From assembly GCA_023238725.1 (NCBI GenBank), contig CM041538.1, forward strand, positions 1,061,182 through 1,125,181: 64,000 bases of DNA, given 5' to 3'. Shown here one piece after another: positions 1-12,600 of the stretch (position 1 is its first letter; each line of letters opens with the position of its first letter). Source of the DNA: Scortum barcoo. Its lineage: Eukaryota; Chordata; Actinopteri; Centrarchiformes; Terapontidae. Below the pieces are notes generated by a model that was not told where the DNA came from, did not search any database, and saw only the letters and a list, made by a program, of their open reading frames with translations. A program made the translations under genes and the position numbers.

Positions 1-837
1 CAAAAAAGCAGCCTCAAAGTGCAGACAAACAGGATGCTTTCATAAATTGTTCTGTTCACACCAATTACTATGCTATTTCTTTATTACAGACTGAACACAA
101 ATTCACCCTGGACAGAATAGATTTAGGTTAAAACATGTCCATGCCAGCTGAAAATGTCTCAGACTGAGTAAAAAGTATGCACTTAACAGATGATGAACAG
201 AAGAAAAAGAGAAAGAGATGATGGTACTGGATGTGGTGGCCAGTAGGGCTCTCAAACTACGCTACATTTTTCTTTCTTTCATCAGCCTCAAAAAAGGAAT
301 GGCAGGGTTGGAATCAGCGCAGCAAACCTTGAGACGATCTCTGCCCACAACATCTTCCGCCCACCCAGCCAAGTACAGCAGGCTACTGCCCAAGATGGGG
401 AAGAGAGTCTGGATAAGAGCTAAGCTAACCTAGCGTGCCCCTATGGCTGCTCCACGATGCAGTCTCCTTGCAAATGTCTGGTTGCAGGAAAATAAAATGG
501 ATGAAACAACACTAGCCCCACATTCCTGCCTACTTCCTCATATCTGATTAAATGGGTCAGACCATCAGAAAAAACACTTTTCACGCTTCAGCAGCTCTGT
601 GGGACTGTTTTGAGTGAAGAGACTGGCACATTATCCAAAGACGCTGCAACTCTGTAGAACAATACCACAATCTTTTTGTATGTGTATGTAAGAACTTGGA
701 TACTATTAATATACGGTTAATATATGTAATATATTCTGTGTGTGTAAAGTGAAGGGGCTACAGTTTTCATGTTGATGTGCATATTGGCTGTTTGTGCAAT
801 GGGAAGTTTTCGTCCATCTGTGTTTATTTGCCCTCAA

Positions 838-1000
838 ACATCCATCCATCCATCCATCTTCTAAACCTGCTTATCCTGAGCACACAGGGTCGCAGGGGTG
901 CTGGAGCCTGTCCCAGCTATCTTTGGGCAAGAGGCAGGGTACACCCTGGACTGGACGCCAGTCAGTCAGTCGCAGGGCATTGCACAAACAACATGAGGGA
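838..1000 (+). repeat. Teleost dispersed repeat, 5' half
   Basis: It begins with CCATC reiterations, then ctgcttatcctgag and gggtcgcaggggtgctgg, and runs to acaccctggactggacgcc. It is the same family as the full copy at 33194-33501. The 3' half is missing. Confidence 0.75.
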
Positions 1001-2868
1001 AACATTTGCTTTGTATATAGTCTGACCACACGTTCCCACTAAGTTTTACTGTATGCCATTCTCATGCAGGTGTTGCTTGTATCCATGGTGGCTGCATTAT
1101 AGTAATATCAAAAATGACTTACTCTAAGACCATTTATTTGTCTGCTGTGTTCATATTTAGTTACATTTAGTGGTTGCACTTTATTTTACAGTACATTAAT
1201 ATAACCTAACAAGATTTACTTTTTATCAAATTGGAGAAAAGCTAGAAATAATATGTTCTAGACAGTAAACAAACATAATTATATGCTAATTAGACGTGAT
1301 ACACATACATGCTGTAATTAGAGACCAAATATAATGCCCTACTAAATCAAACATTTACTATACATAAATGCTATGATACCAAATTTTACAATTTTACCAA
1401 TTCACCCTGAAGTACTGATGTATTCAGACACCAAATGTAAACCTACCAATATGGGCCAGTGATAGCATAATTAGACAATGCTGCTGTAAATAGATTGATA
1501 TTGTGCCATACTATATGGGACATAGCTTTTATAATAGTCAGACAAAATACTGGGAGCTCAGAGGATGATATATTCTTTTGGCCTTTAACATTGTTTCACT
1601 TTCTTTGTGTCATTTGCTGCTCATGAGAAGAAAAGTATACTCTATACTTTATCTATATTTACTGTTTATGTAAACTTTACCGTTTATGAGCCAAGGACTC
1701 ACATCGGTATGCTACATATTTTGGTGCTGCCTTTATTAACATTAACATTAACATTTCCTCTAAACACACAAAAAAAAATATAATAGTTGTATATATGATG
1801 GTAGTGAATAGTGCCTCAGCCCATGGTGGCCATTATTGCATGCAGTGCTTGATTGCAACATCACTGACCTCGCTATGACACAGACGAAGTGACGTGATGG
1901 TCTTTTAAACAGGAGGGAGGGAGCACCCTGCATGGGAGCCCCTTACATATTTACCACAAGTTTCTTATTTTTTATATTATTTAAAATTATACAGTTATCT
2001 CTACATAGATATATTAAAGGGGACAGCTCAGGGTTTGTTTTTACAGGAAGAGGGTGGTCTGGACCCCCTGTACCCCTACAATATGCCCATGAGCCAGTCC
2101 AACTATTGCCACTTAAAATAAGATGTGTAACGTTTTATAGGCAAGGCAATACACAGACTGCAGTTTTTTTAGGTGTGTCCACACTCTTCTTTTTAACTGG
2201 TCCATTTAGTCCATTTACATTAAATTTATAATTTTCACTACCCTATTCACATTTTTTCAAAATCTGATTTAAATCAGGACACATCTTGGTCTCTGGTCTG
2301 CAGGGTGGTAGATGGGGTGCAAGAGCCTGAGGGCTCAGTGAAATGCTCTGGTCCCAGGGTTGCTGAGATCCAGTTAACAAAAAGATTTACAGTGCTGTTT
2401 CATATTTATATACATTGTTGCATCTGCCGTAGTTTTCCTGTTGGTTGACTTTGTCCATTAAAAAGTAATTTTCTTTACTCTGCTTGAGAGCATGAGAGTC
2501 TGGCTGCACCAACTGGTCCTCTACTGTGCCAATATGCTTTTCCACTTCAGCTTATCGACCACAGATTTCAGTCTATAGACAGACCGATTGATTTCTGTAG
2601 TTTTAGAGTTGAATTTTATTGTAGAGGGCTTGTTTACTGTTTCTAATCTCTTGAAGAACAAGTGAGTCTCCACAGCTCAGAACCATTTGGTCAGATGTTG
2701 GGATTTGTTCACTGTCTGAGTTCAGTTGTTTGTTCCCTGGGTCTCAGGGCCATTCTGCAGCTGTCCAAACAAATTAAAAGTGGGCTTGGGTGTTCTTAAA
2801 GATTTTAAAATGAATGGTACCTCACTTACCCCCCAATACATTTGGTATGATATCTAATTGTAAATTTG

Positions 2869-2974
<106 letters not shown>

Positions 2975-3477
2975 TTTTCAATTGGATAGATGAGTTTTAG
3001 GTATTATTATTTCATTAATGGTAATTATTGTGTTGTGTGCTTGATATATTGGTTCACAAGCTGATGCAAAATGATGCTGATTTATAAACCATATGAAAGA
3101 ACTGAGTGCTCAAATCCTACAGTACAGTTACATGTTAAATACAGGACACAAGTTTGGTTCAAATTCCCTCCTTTGACAGATTGTCTAGATCTCTATTATT
3201 CTATGTTAAATCTATGTAATTGTACATACAGTACATACACCCTTATATCATCCCCACTCTAGGCAGCAGAAGCTGTGTGAAAAAATGAGAGAAAGTAACT
3301 TGAGAGTGACTTTTAAACTCTGCCTACTTTCACACTTCAACACACCTGACCAATCACTGCACAAAGCGGGTGCTCTTGTTGGTTTGTCTGTTCCAGAAAG
3401 TTACACAAATTGTTGGACACCATTGATAGCAGATTTCAGACTATGTCAGACAATCCTATACATACTTAATTATTTAC

Positions 3478-3632
3478 CTGCAGTGGACCACCATGGGTCC
3501 GGCATCTGGAGGATTACAGGCCTTGACTCTGCGTAGAAAGGCCAGTGTTGGGGTAGAATATTCAGGCACTCCATGGTCAGGCCAGGCCATAAACTGGAAC
3601 TGTCGAACTTCTCTCTTCTCACTTGAGCCATT
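3478..3632 (-). CDS. ptprf: ptprf exon O: D1 WPD loop and start of active-site signature
   Basis: 155 nt, phase 0 to phase 2, acceptor gctctaacag and donor AG|gtaaataat. It encodes 51 residues from NGSSEKREVRQFQFMAWPDH through GVPEYSTPTLAFLRRVKACN to GPMVVHC. WPDHGVP holds the general-acid aspartate, and HC is the start of the HCSAGVGRTG signature, with the catalytic cysteine as the last complete codon. The serine codon is split. The next exon (AGVGRTG onward) was not found in positions 1-3477, so it lies beyond the left end. Confidence 0.97.
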
Positions 3633-6600
3633 CTGTTAGAGCACACATACACATGCTTTGTTATTTATAAAAATGTGAACACACACACACACTGAGGAAA
3701 TTCTGAAAGGTTTTGACTATCTTTGCTAACAACCATAGCCATACTCCATATAGCTATGTTTATATGCTATGTTTATATATATAGCCTTCTTACCTTATAG
3801 AGGGCGAATGTGCGTACGCTGTAAGTAGCTAACTCTACGGTGTCCAACATGGTCACCTGAATCATCCCATATGTCTCTGTGCCTCGACTGGGCCAATACT
3901 GGTCACACTTCACCTGCACACAGACACATAATGAAGTATTTTTTCCTCAAACAGTAGTGTTATTGTTTAAATTATAGAGACAGGAGGAAGAGAAAGGAAC
4001 TGTGCTGTCCTGTCCATACATCCATCTAACACTTTGGTCCAGGGTGAAATATGTTGACAACTACTCATCAGATATCATAAACTTAGCTGCACACGTTCAT
4101 GAAAGCCAAGGCAATTTTTACGGTTTTACAGACCCCTTCAACATTCTTCAAACAACATCTTGGGTTCAGTTGCAAAATGGCATGGCAGGCTAAATAGATG
4201 AGTAAGATATTAAGAAATATTACTACTGGAGTACCTTCCTTGTCATAGTTACAATACCATCTTGATGAAGGTAACGGGATGTGTTCATTCATTTCATTCA
4301 TAGAAAAAACACTGACTGTTGGTTGGAAACAGGAAACACACAGTGGTCTCAGTGAATGTAAGCCCAATACTCACTCTCATTTTAGCTCTGTTTTTGCTGT
4401 ATGTGGGAAATATCTGTCTCTTTAGCTGCTAAATGCTCTACTGTGTTCACCAGTGGCTCTCTACCTGTGTCTGCTGTTTGGTTCTGAGAACTCATACAGT
4501 GGATCTTTACCATTTTTTTCTGAAAACAGCTGCTTTTACAGCCAAAAAAAAGTTGCTATAAGAGCAGTGAGAGTGACCCAGAACAGTAAAGCTGCAGCCA
4601 CGAAGCTAAATGAGCTGAAACTGTAAAACTGTAAAGCTGAGGGAAGCTGCAGATTGGGGTGATAATTCTCTGTACATTTATCATCATGAGCCACCCTTTT
4701 CACATTGTCACATCATTTTCACATTTTTATTATACAAAATATGTATTATAGCTGCTCTAAGTTCTTCGCAGACAAAGAGTTTCTAAATGATCTCTTTGGA
4801 CTTCTTGCTCTCTAGGATGGAGAATCTAGAGTTATAGGGTAGGTGAACACCTCTAAGTGTAAATGGAGTGAATCTCTGTCTGTCTATCTGTCCTGTTCTG
4901 GTGTACTGCTGAGGAGTGTCAACTTGTCTGAATGAGCTCAGACCGAGTAAGCTGCAAGCAGCAAAATCAGAGGCAGAGCAATCAGCCCATTCTGAACAGG
5001 CATGTTTGGAAGTGGCATGGCACTAGTATAATAATATATTTGACTTGATGTAACCTTAAGAGAAAATAAATTAAATAAATACATCTCAGTAAAACAGTTA
5101 TATAATGTCAAGTTTAAAACATACTGCAAGTACATGGTACACATACACTTTGAGAGCTTTGTGTAAAGGTTAAACTTTTACACAGTTCTTCAGATTATAA
5201 AACTGAGTCACAGAACCAGTTGGTTGTTGAGCATCAGCGTGTGCCCTGTTAGTGTTGCTTTTGTCGTCCCACTCTTGGCTGTGAGAGGGATGGATACAGG
5301 GAATGACAGAAGAGAAGGAACATACATTTGGACATCAGTGCTGACTCGAAGGGACTGGTGCCCGCAAGAGCTTGGCACAACAGATGGAGAGATTACGCTT
5401 CATAGACCTGGGCGTGGGTGTCCGTGTGGGGGTTGGGGTTTGCTGGCAAGACTACAGGGCTACATGGCCTGTGACCAAAGTGGTGTGAAAAGGCGGTACA
5501 CCAACTTCACAAGTCACACACAGCTCATTAAGTGTTATAAGCAAAGACAAAGTTAACTAGACATCTGAGAGACCTCCCTCACAAGAGAAACATCTTCAAA
5601 CATCTCACTATGACATTCACACCCCCTAAGCAGAGGTGTAGTGCTGTGCAGTGTATATGCAGGTTTGTGGTGTGTATCCATCTCTGGTCTGGGGGTTTAT
5701 TGTATACCTGCCAAAAAATGTTACAGTCTTTCATGTAATCTGTGGTGTTTATTGTGCACATGAAATTTTTGCTTTCTGACGTCAGAGTTTGAGGTGTCAC
5801 CAGCTCTGAACCAATTTAGGTAATCCGCAAAACAGCTCCAAGCTGAAGAGAAGTGCTGTCTGAAAGTCAAACTAGAGTAACAAATGTCCACGCAAAAAAG
5901 TAAGAATCCAATGTATGAAATATACAATGGATGTTTTTGTATGTGAGAAGGAGAAGAGAAGGCAGAAATAATGGCTCATGGTTATGTGTTGATTAGTGGT
6001 GGAGAAAGTACTGTATTCAGATCTTTTACTTCATTTTTACTTCAATACTACAAAATGAAATACTCCATGGCAAGTAACAATTCTCCAGTCAAAATGTCAC
6101 TTAAGTAAATGAAACCTACTCATAATGCCCCTATGAGTTGTTTACTACATAAAGTATTATATTGTTGGATTATTAATACTTTATAACATTCATGTCTATG
6201 TAGCATTTTATTATTGTGGCTGGTCAAAGCCAAGTTGGAGCTCATTTGAACTTATCAATGAGTTTCAACTCTTTATATACTATTTGGTGGTATATTTAGT
6301 CTATATAACTTTTATTAAGTCTGATAACATGTTTTGAGAAATTTGTTATCTATAGTAGCTTATTTGTTGTATTGCATTATGTATTCATCCATTTTCTATA
6401 CCGCTTATCCTGTCTCACAGGGTCGTGGGGTCATTGGAAAAGGTGGGGCACACCCTGGACTGGTCGCCGGTCAGTCACAGGGAGAAGGGATGAGGGGATG
6501 ATATGCAGCAAAGAGCCCTGGGTTAGGGACCGAACCTTTGCTGCATGGGGGTTCGTCTCTACATCCATAGGCAGTATTCAAGGTATTCAAAGCTGCCAAA

Positions 6601-9600
6601 ATAATAGTTGGAGTAGAAGTAAAGTGAAGTAAAGTACAGGTACCTCAGATTTGTACAAGTTAAAAAAGTTGATGGTTGCTGTACCATCATTCCTCACCTC
6701 CATACTGACTGTACTGACTGTAAAGAGAAATACTCATAGTGTGACTACACTGAAGAAATTGAGGGAAAAAACTAAAATGGCTTTGCCATCTGACTTAGTC
6801 AGAGTTGTTACTTAGTTGTTATCATTGTCCTGGAAGTCATGTGTTGGTTTTTTTTGCTGATGTTTTCGATAACTCTGTCTCTTGTTAAAGACATTTGTTG
6901 GTAATTATTATGCTATAGCTGCAAGGGCCAACATCTTAACTGATGTCTCTCTGAGCCCTGCCTGTCCCTGACTTTCTGTCTGAAATGTCTGTTTGCCTGT
7001 TGTCCTATAGAGATTATAAAAGACCAGCTGACAGACTGTGATTTATTCCTCCTTCTGACACCAGTTATCACTGCAGCTCTAGTACAAGACAAGTACAATC
7101 AATTTTTCTTTTTCATATATTTCACAAATCAGATGGCATGTGGCTTTTTTACTGCCATATCAGTGCTGTTAATGAGGAAATGAGGTGAGTGCGACTTTCA
7201 GTGTTCAGCTATGGAATCCAGCCAGTATGCTGACTTACTGTAGAGAGGTCAGCGCTAATTAGAATTTTGAACACACAGGGTCACACATAAAGCATACAAG
7301 GTCCTCCCATAAGACAGGGTCCAAATATTAGCTAATAATACCCAGCCTGCCTCTGGTTATATTGTACTATATTGTTTATATTCTACAAATTGTCCAACAA
7401 CATTGTAAGTAATCTAATAACTGTAAAAAAAAATAAAATAAAAAAAAAATAAACATGCAGTGAACTTCCACCTGATGGTATGAAACCTGTCACATTAGTG
7501 AACACTGGAGTGTGTAGAAGCAGACAGATGACAATATTCCAAATGCATCCTAAGTTGATACGCTCTGACCATTGTTAATGAAGTCTTACAGTACAATGGT
7601 AGCCAGCTTTTCCCCCCACTGTAACATGCCCCACCCTTCTGACTGTCATAATCACTCTTTGTTGCTATGGCAATTGGCTATGACCTGAGTTTGTAGTGTT
7701 TTAAAAAGGTGAGTTTTGTTTTTAGGAAAGAAAATAGATGAAACGGTTGAAAGGTGTTTAATCAATGCATAATGATAATTTGTCTATCACTATGGAAAAC
7801 TGAGCTTGTTCTATGACCTCTCTTATGTACTTAGATAAAGTGTTTTGTGCTTGTGCTTTAATAAATGCTATGTAAACCAAGTCCATTGTCATCAGACTTT
7901 TCATTTTTACTATTTCTCAATATGAAAGGCTCACCCGTGACTTTTCCTCCAGGCGGGTCATCATAACGATGGTGCAGGTCCTCTGCTCCCACACCATCCT
8001 CCAGAAGTCACTCAATGTCTCCAGCAGCGGTCCCTGTGTCGCGATGTAAGCATTCTGCTTCCTGTAGCCATCAATGTAGTTGGCATTAATGTAGTCACTA
8101 CCTGGAACTCCTGCACAGAAGAACAAGTTGGACAAAGGTAGTAAGCATATTAAAATGGGAGCCAATCATAAAACAGCTAATAATAAAAAATAAGTATGAA
8201 AACAGGGATATCAGAATTAAAGGTTTGTGTCTAATATAAACCCATCTTAAGTTAAGTTTTAGTCCTCTATTTGAAGTGTCTAAATACATATCTCTCACCA
8301 TCCACAGGCGTGAGGATGACCCTGGAGTGGTCGTAGGCAATAACATTTGCATAACGGTTCTTTGGCTTGTTGACCTCAAGGTTGGAGTGCTCCCAGGTGA
8401 ACTGCTGTCCTGGATCAATAGACTGACACACAAGGGAGAGAGGCAGAGGGGGATATACAGAGGTGGGATATACAGAGGTGGGAAGGAGAAAGAACAGGTA
8501 ACCATTTCTTTCTATAGTGTTTGTATTTCTTACTGTGGTTTAAAACCTGTCAGAGCTCACAGTGAAGAGTCCACACCAATAAATGTGACACAGAAACTAA
8601 TTTGTCATCCCTCCTCCAGCCTGGCACATAATATGAAAAGCCCCGGATAATCTTTAAGGCCCCTGGATAAACACTGGACTGTTAGGACAATACAAAAATC
8701 CCTTCAGCCTTCCACCTACCTGCTCAGAGTCTGATCCTAACAAAGAACAGATCCAGCGATGAAGGGAATGATGAAGTGAGGGTTTGGATGTGGTTTAGGA
8801 TGTATCTTCTCCATAACATGCATGAGGTTGAGTGATGGTGGACCAATATTAAAAGTGAACAATGCGGACTGTGAGGGTGAAAAATGTGTTTCGATCCACA
8901 TGTGTGCATCCAGTACAACAGAGAAAGATGAACAGATCATGTAACATCAAGAACTATTTAAAAAACCTATTTGAAAACATGCATGTAAACTAGTCTAAAG
9001 TCTAAAAACCCTTCTGAGAATTTGGCTTTCTTTTGAATTTTTGACATTCTTGCTTTTCATTAGCAGATTCTTAATGTTTCACAGGATGGATATGTAAGTC
9101 AGGCAACACTTTGAGCACCATTACCAGATTTAACTGTGTCCAGTGGTTCAGTAATTTGATGTTATGATTGTTTATGATTGAATAACTGAAAACAAATTTC
9201 CATCAGTCTCACCTTCACCTCCATCAGTCTACCTTGTGTTAATGTGTACATTAGCATGTGGACACAGTGTTGCAAACACTAGTACAGCCTCATAGTGGTG
9301 CAAACGTGGCTGTTGACTCTTACAGTTGTTGGCACCTCTAGCAAGCTGCGTGTTTTATAGATCACAGTATCATACAGTTGTTTTGTAAATCGTCTAGTAT
9401 TTTGTATTTGGTCTTATTCATTTGTACTCAGAAGAATTAAACAACTGCTGCATGCCAGATTAAAACCCCAGCTAACCCTTGCCTGCGTGCCAGTGATAGC
9501 AGAGTATGCGCTGATGTGCTGATCTGAGCTGGTATTCACACTGCCTTGTGACTAGTCTCTTTTGATTACTGGCTGTGAATGAAGCTGCAGGTTTAGCTGA

Positions 9601-12600
9601 ATAATGACAGGCTTGCAAGATTTTTATTCATGATTGACCTTTCAAGCTCCTGCTACTTATCTTACATAATCTGGAAAACAAACATACATCCATGTATACA
9701 CATGCACAAGGAAAATCAGGCGGTGGCAATGACTCTAATATCCTGCTGGTGCTTTTACCCCTGACTGGCTGGATGGCTGTTCAGCCCCACAGTCTACAAC
9801 TGATAATGATGGCAATGGAGAAAGAGGCTGAATGCACATCTTATTTAACAGCCTGTTAGATAAGGCTTCCACAGTGCTGCACTGACAAACCACTCACATT
9901 ACTGCTAATGTGCCGCGCCAACGTGGAAATCAGTTATGGAGCACGTCAGTGTAATCACATTCACAGAGCTGCAGACACCACCAGCGAAAAACAAAGCAGG
10001 TAAACACAGAGAGAAGAACAGTCAGGCATGAAGCATGTGGATTTGTGTATGGCAGAGCCAAGCTCACACTTAGCCCCTACTGCGACATTCACTGAGTTAG
10101 GAAGAATAACTCACTTGGCTTTAATACACAATCTGGTTGGATCTGAATTGACTGCTTTTAACACAAAACTACTCTGGCACACATTTTCATCTATCTTAAG
10201 TCTCACTGTCAGATGAGTAACATTAACTTTGATGAATGTTGTATAAACTAAGCAACATAAAATAGCAAATGGCAATTTTCATCTGATTGTCTCTGACCCT
10301 TCAAATACCTTGAACCACATGTAAAGTTCCATATAGATATAGAAGAAAGACCAATCTAAATATAATTTCCTGTAAATTAATGATGCTCACAAATGCACAA
10401 ATACAATTGTACTGAATATAAATGTGTGTACATCTTTAATACTCACTAGCCATACAGTAAAACCCAAAACTCTTACAAATAACTGCTTTGGTGCTGGCAT
10501 CAAGTGCCTGCTCGTGGTGTTAACTGTTGGGTCTCTGTAAATAATATTATTTAATGTACAGTGTACAAGACCTGCTTTACACGTAAAGTGTATGATGTAA
10601 CCTTTGCTGTGAATTTGCGCAAAATAATAATATTTGACCTGACTACAACTTGGGTTTTATTAGTGTAACTCTGGAAACAGGTTCAATCAGTCATGATAAC
10701 ACTGTACCAACCAAATTCCTCTAAAAATTGATCCAGTAGGTTAAATGAGATCAGACAGAGAGGAAACATGTTGTTTATGACATCATCATATCCAATGGGA
10801 GCTACAAAAATAAGGTCCCAGTTGTAATTGATTGTAGTTTTCCTTTAGGAGCAAGAGTTTTTGAAAGTGTAATGCTATACATAAAGTAACTGGAAGTTGA
10901 GTGTGCTTACTGTACTATAGTCAAAACTGATCAATACAAAACTACCTATCAAACAACTAAGAAGGCTCAACAAAAACTCTTCTTCCTCAGGAAGCTGAAA
11001 CGTGCTGGACTCTCCCCTCAGCTCCTGACAAACTTCTACAGGGCCACAATAGAGAGCATCCTCTGCCTCAGTGCAGCAGTGTGGTATGGCAGCTGTACAC
11101 TGCACAAGACCGAAAGGACTTAGCCCAGGGTGGTGAAAACACCCACTACTACCCACCCGGTCAATGGACTGTTCATACCGCTTCCATCTGGAAAGGAAAG
11201 CGGTACAGAAACATAAAGACCAAAACTAGCAGACTGAAAAACAGCTTTTTCCTCAGAGCTATACAATGCATTTCTCCCTACTGAGAACTTGAAAAAAACC
11301 TAAAGAACTGACCCCCCCCCACCCTCTCCCCCTCTCCCCCTACTGAACATGGTTGCTACAAGTTTAAATCTTTAGATATTTATGTACATATTACATATTT
11401 TTACATATATTTATGTTTAAAGCTGGAAGTCACCAATCTTAATTTTGTTACGTGAAAACATGAAAACATGATGACAATAAAGATTCTTGATTCTATTATT
11501 AATACATTATTATTTACAAAATGACATTAGAGATGTATATTAGTTTGTAAAATGTGTGTGAATGTCAGCTCTAACATACTCTGTTGTCATAGTAGCAGTA
11601 GCATGAACAATATTCCATTCTGATGAGGTGGGTAACAGGTGGGAAATACATACTTTAAAAGAGCTGTGTTAAGGATCTCTGATGCTCAGTTAGAATACCA
11701 GCTCTTACCATGGTAGCCCTGAAAGCTCAATGCAAAAAAGAGAATTAAGAAAACATTTTCACCAATTTGATAATACATGTGCAGCATTTAGAAGTAAGAA
11801 AGCACAACCAAATACAGAAAAGCCCTACAGAAACACAACTAAATATAAAAAGGCTGCAAGTGGCACCAATGCAAATAGTTTCCAGGAGACACTAAAAGTG
11901 ATGAACACACTCAGACACACCTGGGACACACTTGTTGTCCCACCACCACATTTCAGCTCATTTTCTAACACCACTTAAGAACAGCCAACTTCAACAACTG
12001 ACAAATAAAGATATTTGCAGTGTTCCTGTATTTGGTTTGTATTTGGTTGTCTTTTCTGACTTTGCAGCATGTTTTTTCCAAATGACGCACATGTGTTGTC
12101 AAATAGGTGAAAACCATGACTGTAAGTGATTGTAGCTGGTAAATAGCAAAATTATTATTATTATTATTTTTCTAATAAAAAGTAATAGTCAGTTATCTTT
12201 ATTTGCTTGTTTTTTATATATTTTGTGTTTTTTTTTAAAATAACAGTAAAACAACGGCAAAAAAATGAAGGTAATCATTACGATGTATTGGAAGGAGCTG
12301 CTGTTATTTAGGTTATATGCAGCATATGAAGTGGTCTCCAGTAGTCCCCAAACAGACTGGCTCATTCATCAGATGTAACAAGCTGTGAGATCCTCTGGCA
12401 GGTCTCATTTTAAACACAGCCATTATCAGCTTTTCATTTCAAGCCCTGCTGCTCTTACTGTGGACTAATGGTTGATAGCTTCTATGCAACAGGGCACAGG
12501 AGGACAAACAGTGTGTGTTTGTATTTCATAGTGAGAAACCTAGTGTCTCTATCATTGGCGCACTCCAGATCAAAGTTTATTGAATTCTACAGGATCAGAT

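Larger units (their letters stand above)
3914..7934 (-). other. ptprf intron between exons M and N
   Basis: Intron of about 4.0 kb. It contains a relic element at about 5993-6660 that has a second repeat inserted in it (6386-6580). Nothing else is recognisable. The open frame 5224-5556 (plus) has no family resemblance. Confidence 0.85.

Noticed and set aside
5224..5556. 110-codon plus-strand open frame
   Set aside because: No recognisable family, no splice or promoter context, lies within a ptprf intron; length is compatible with chance.
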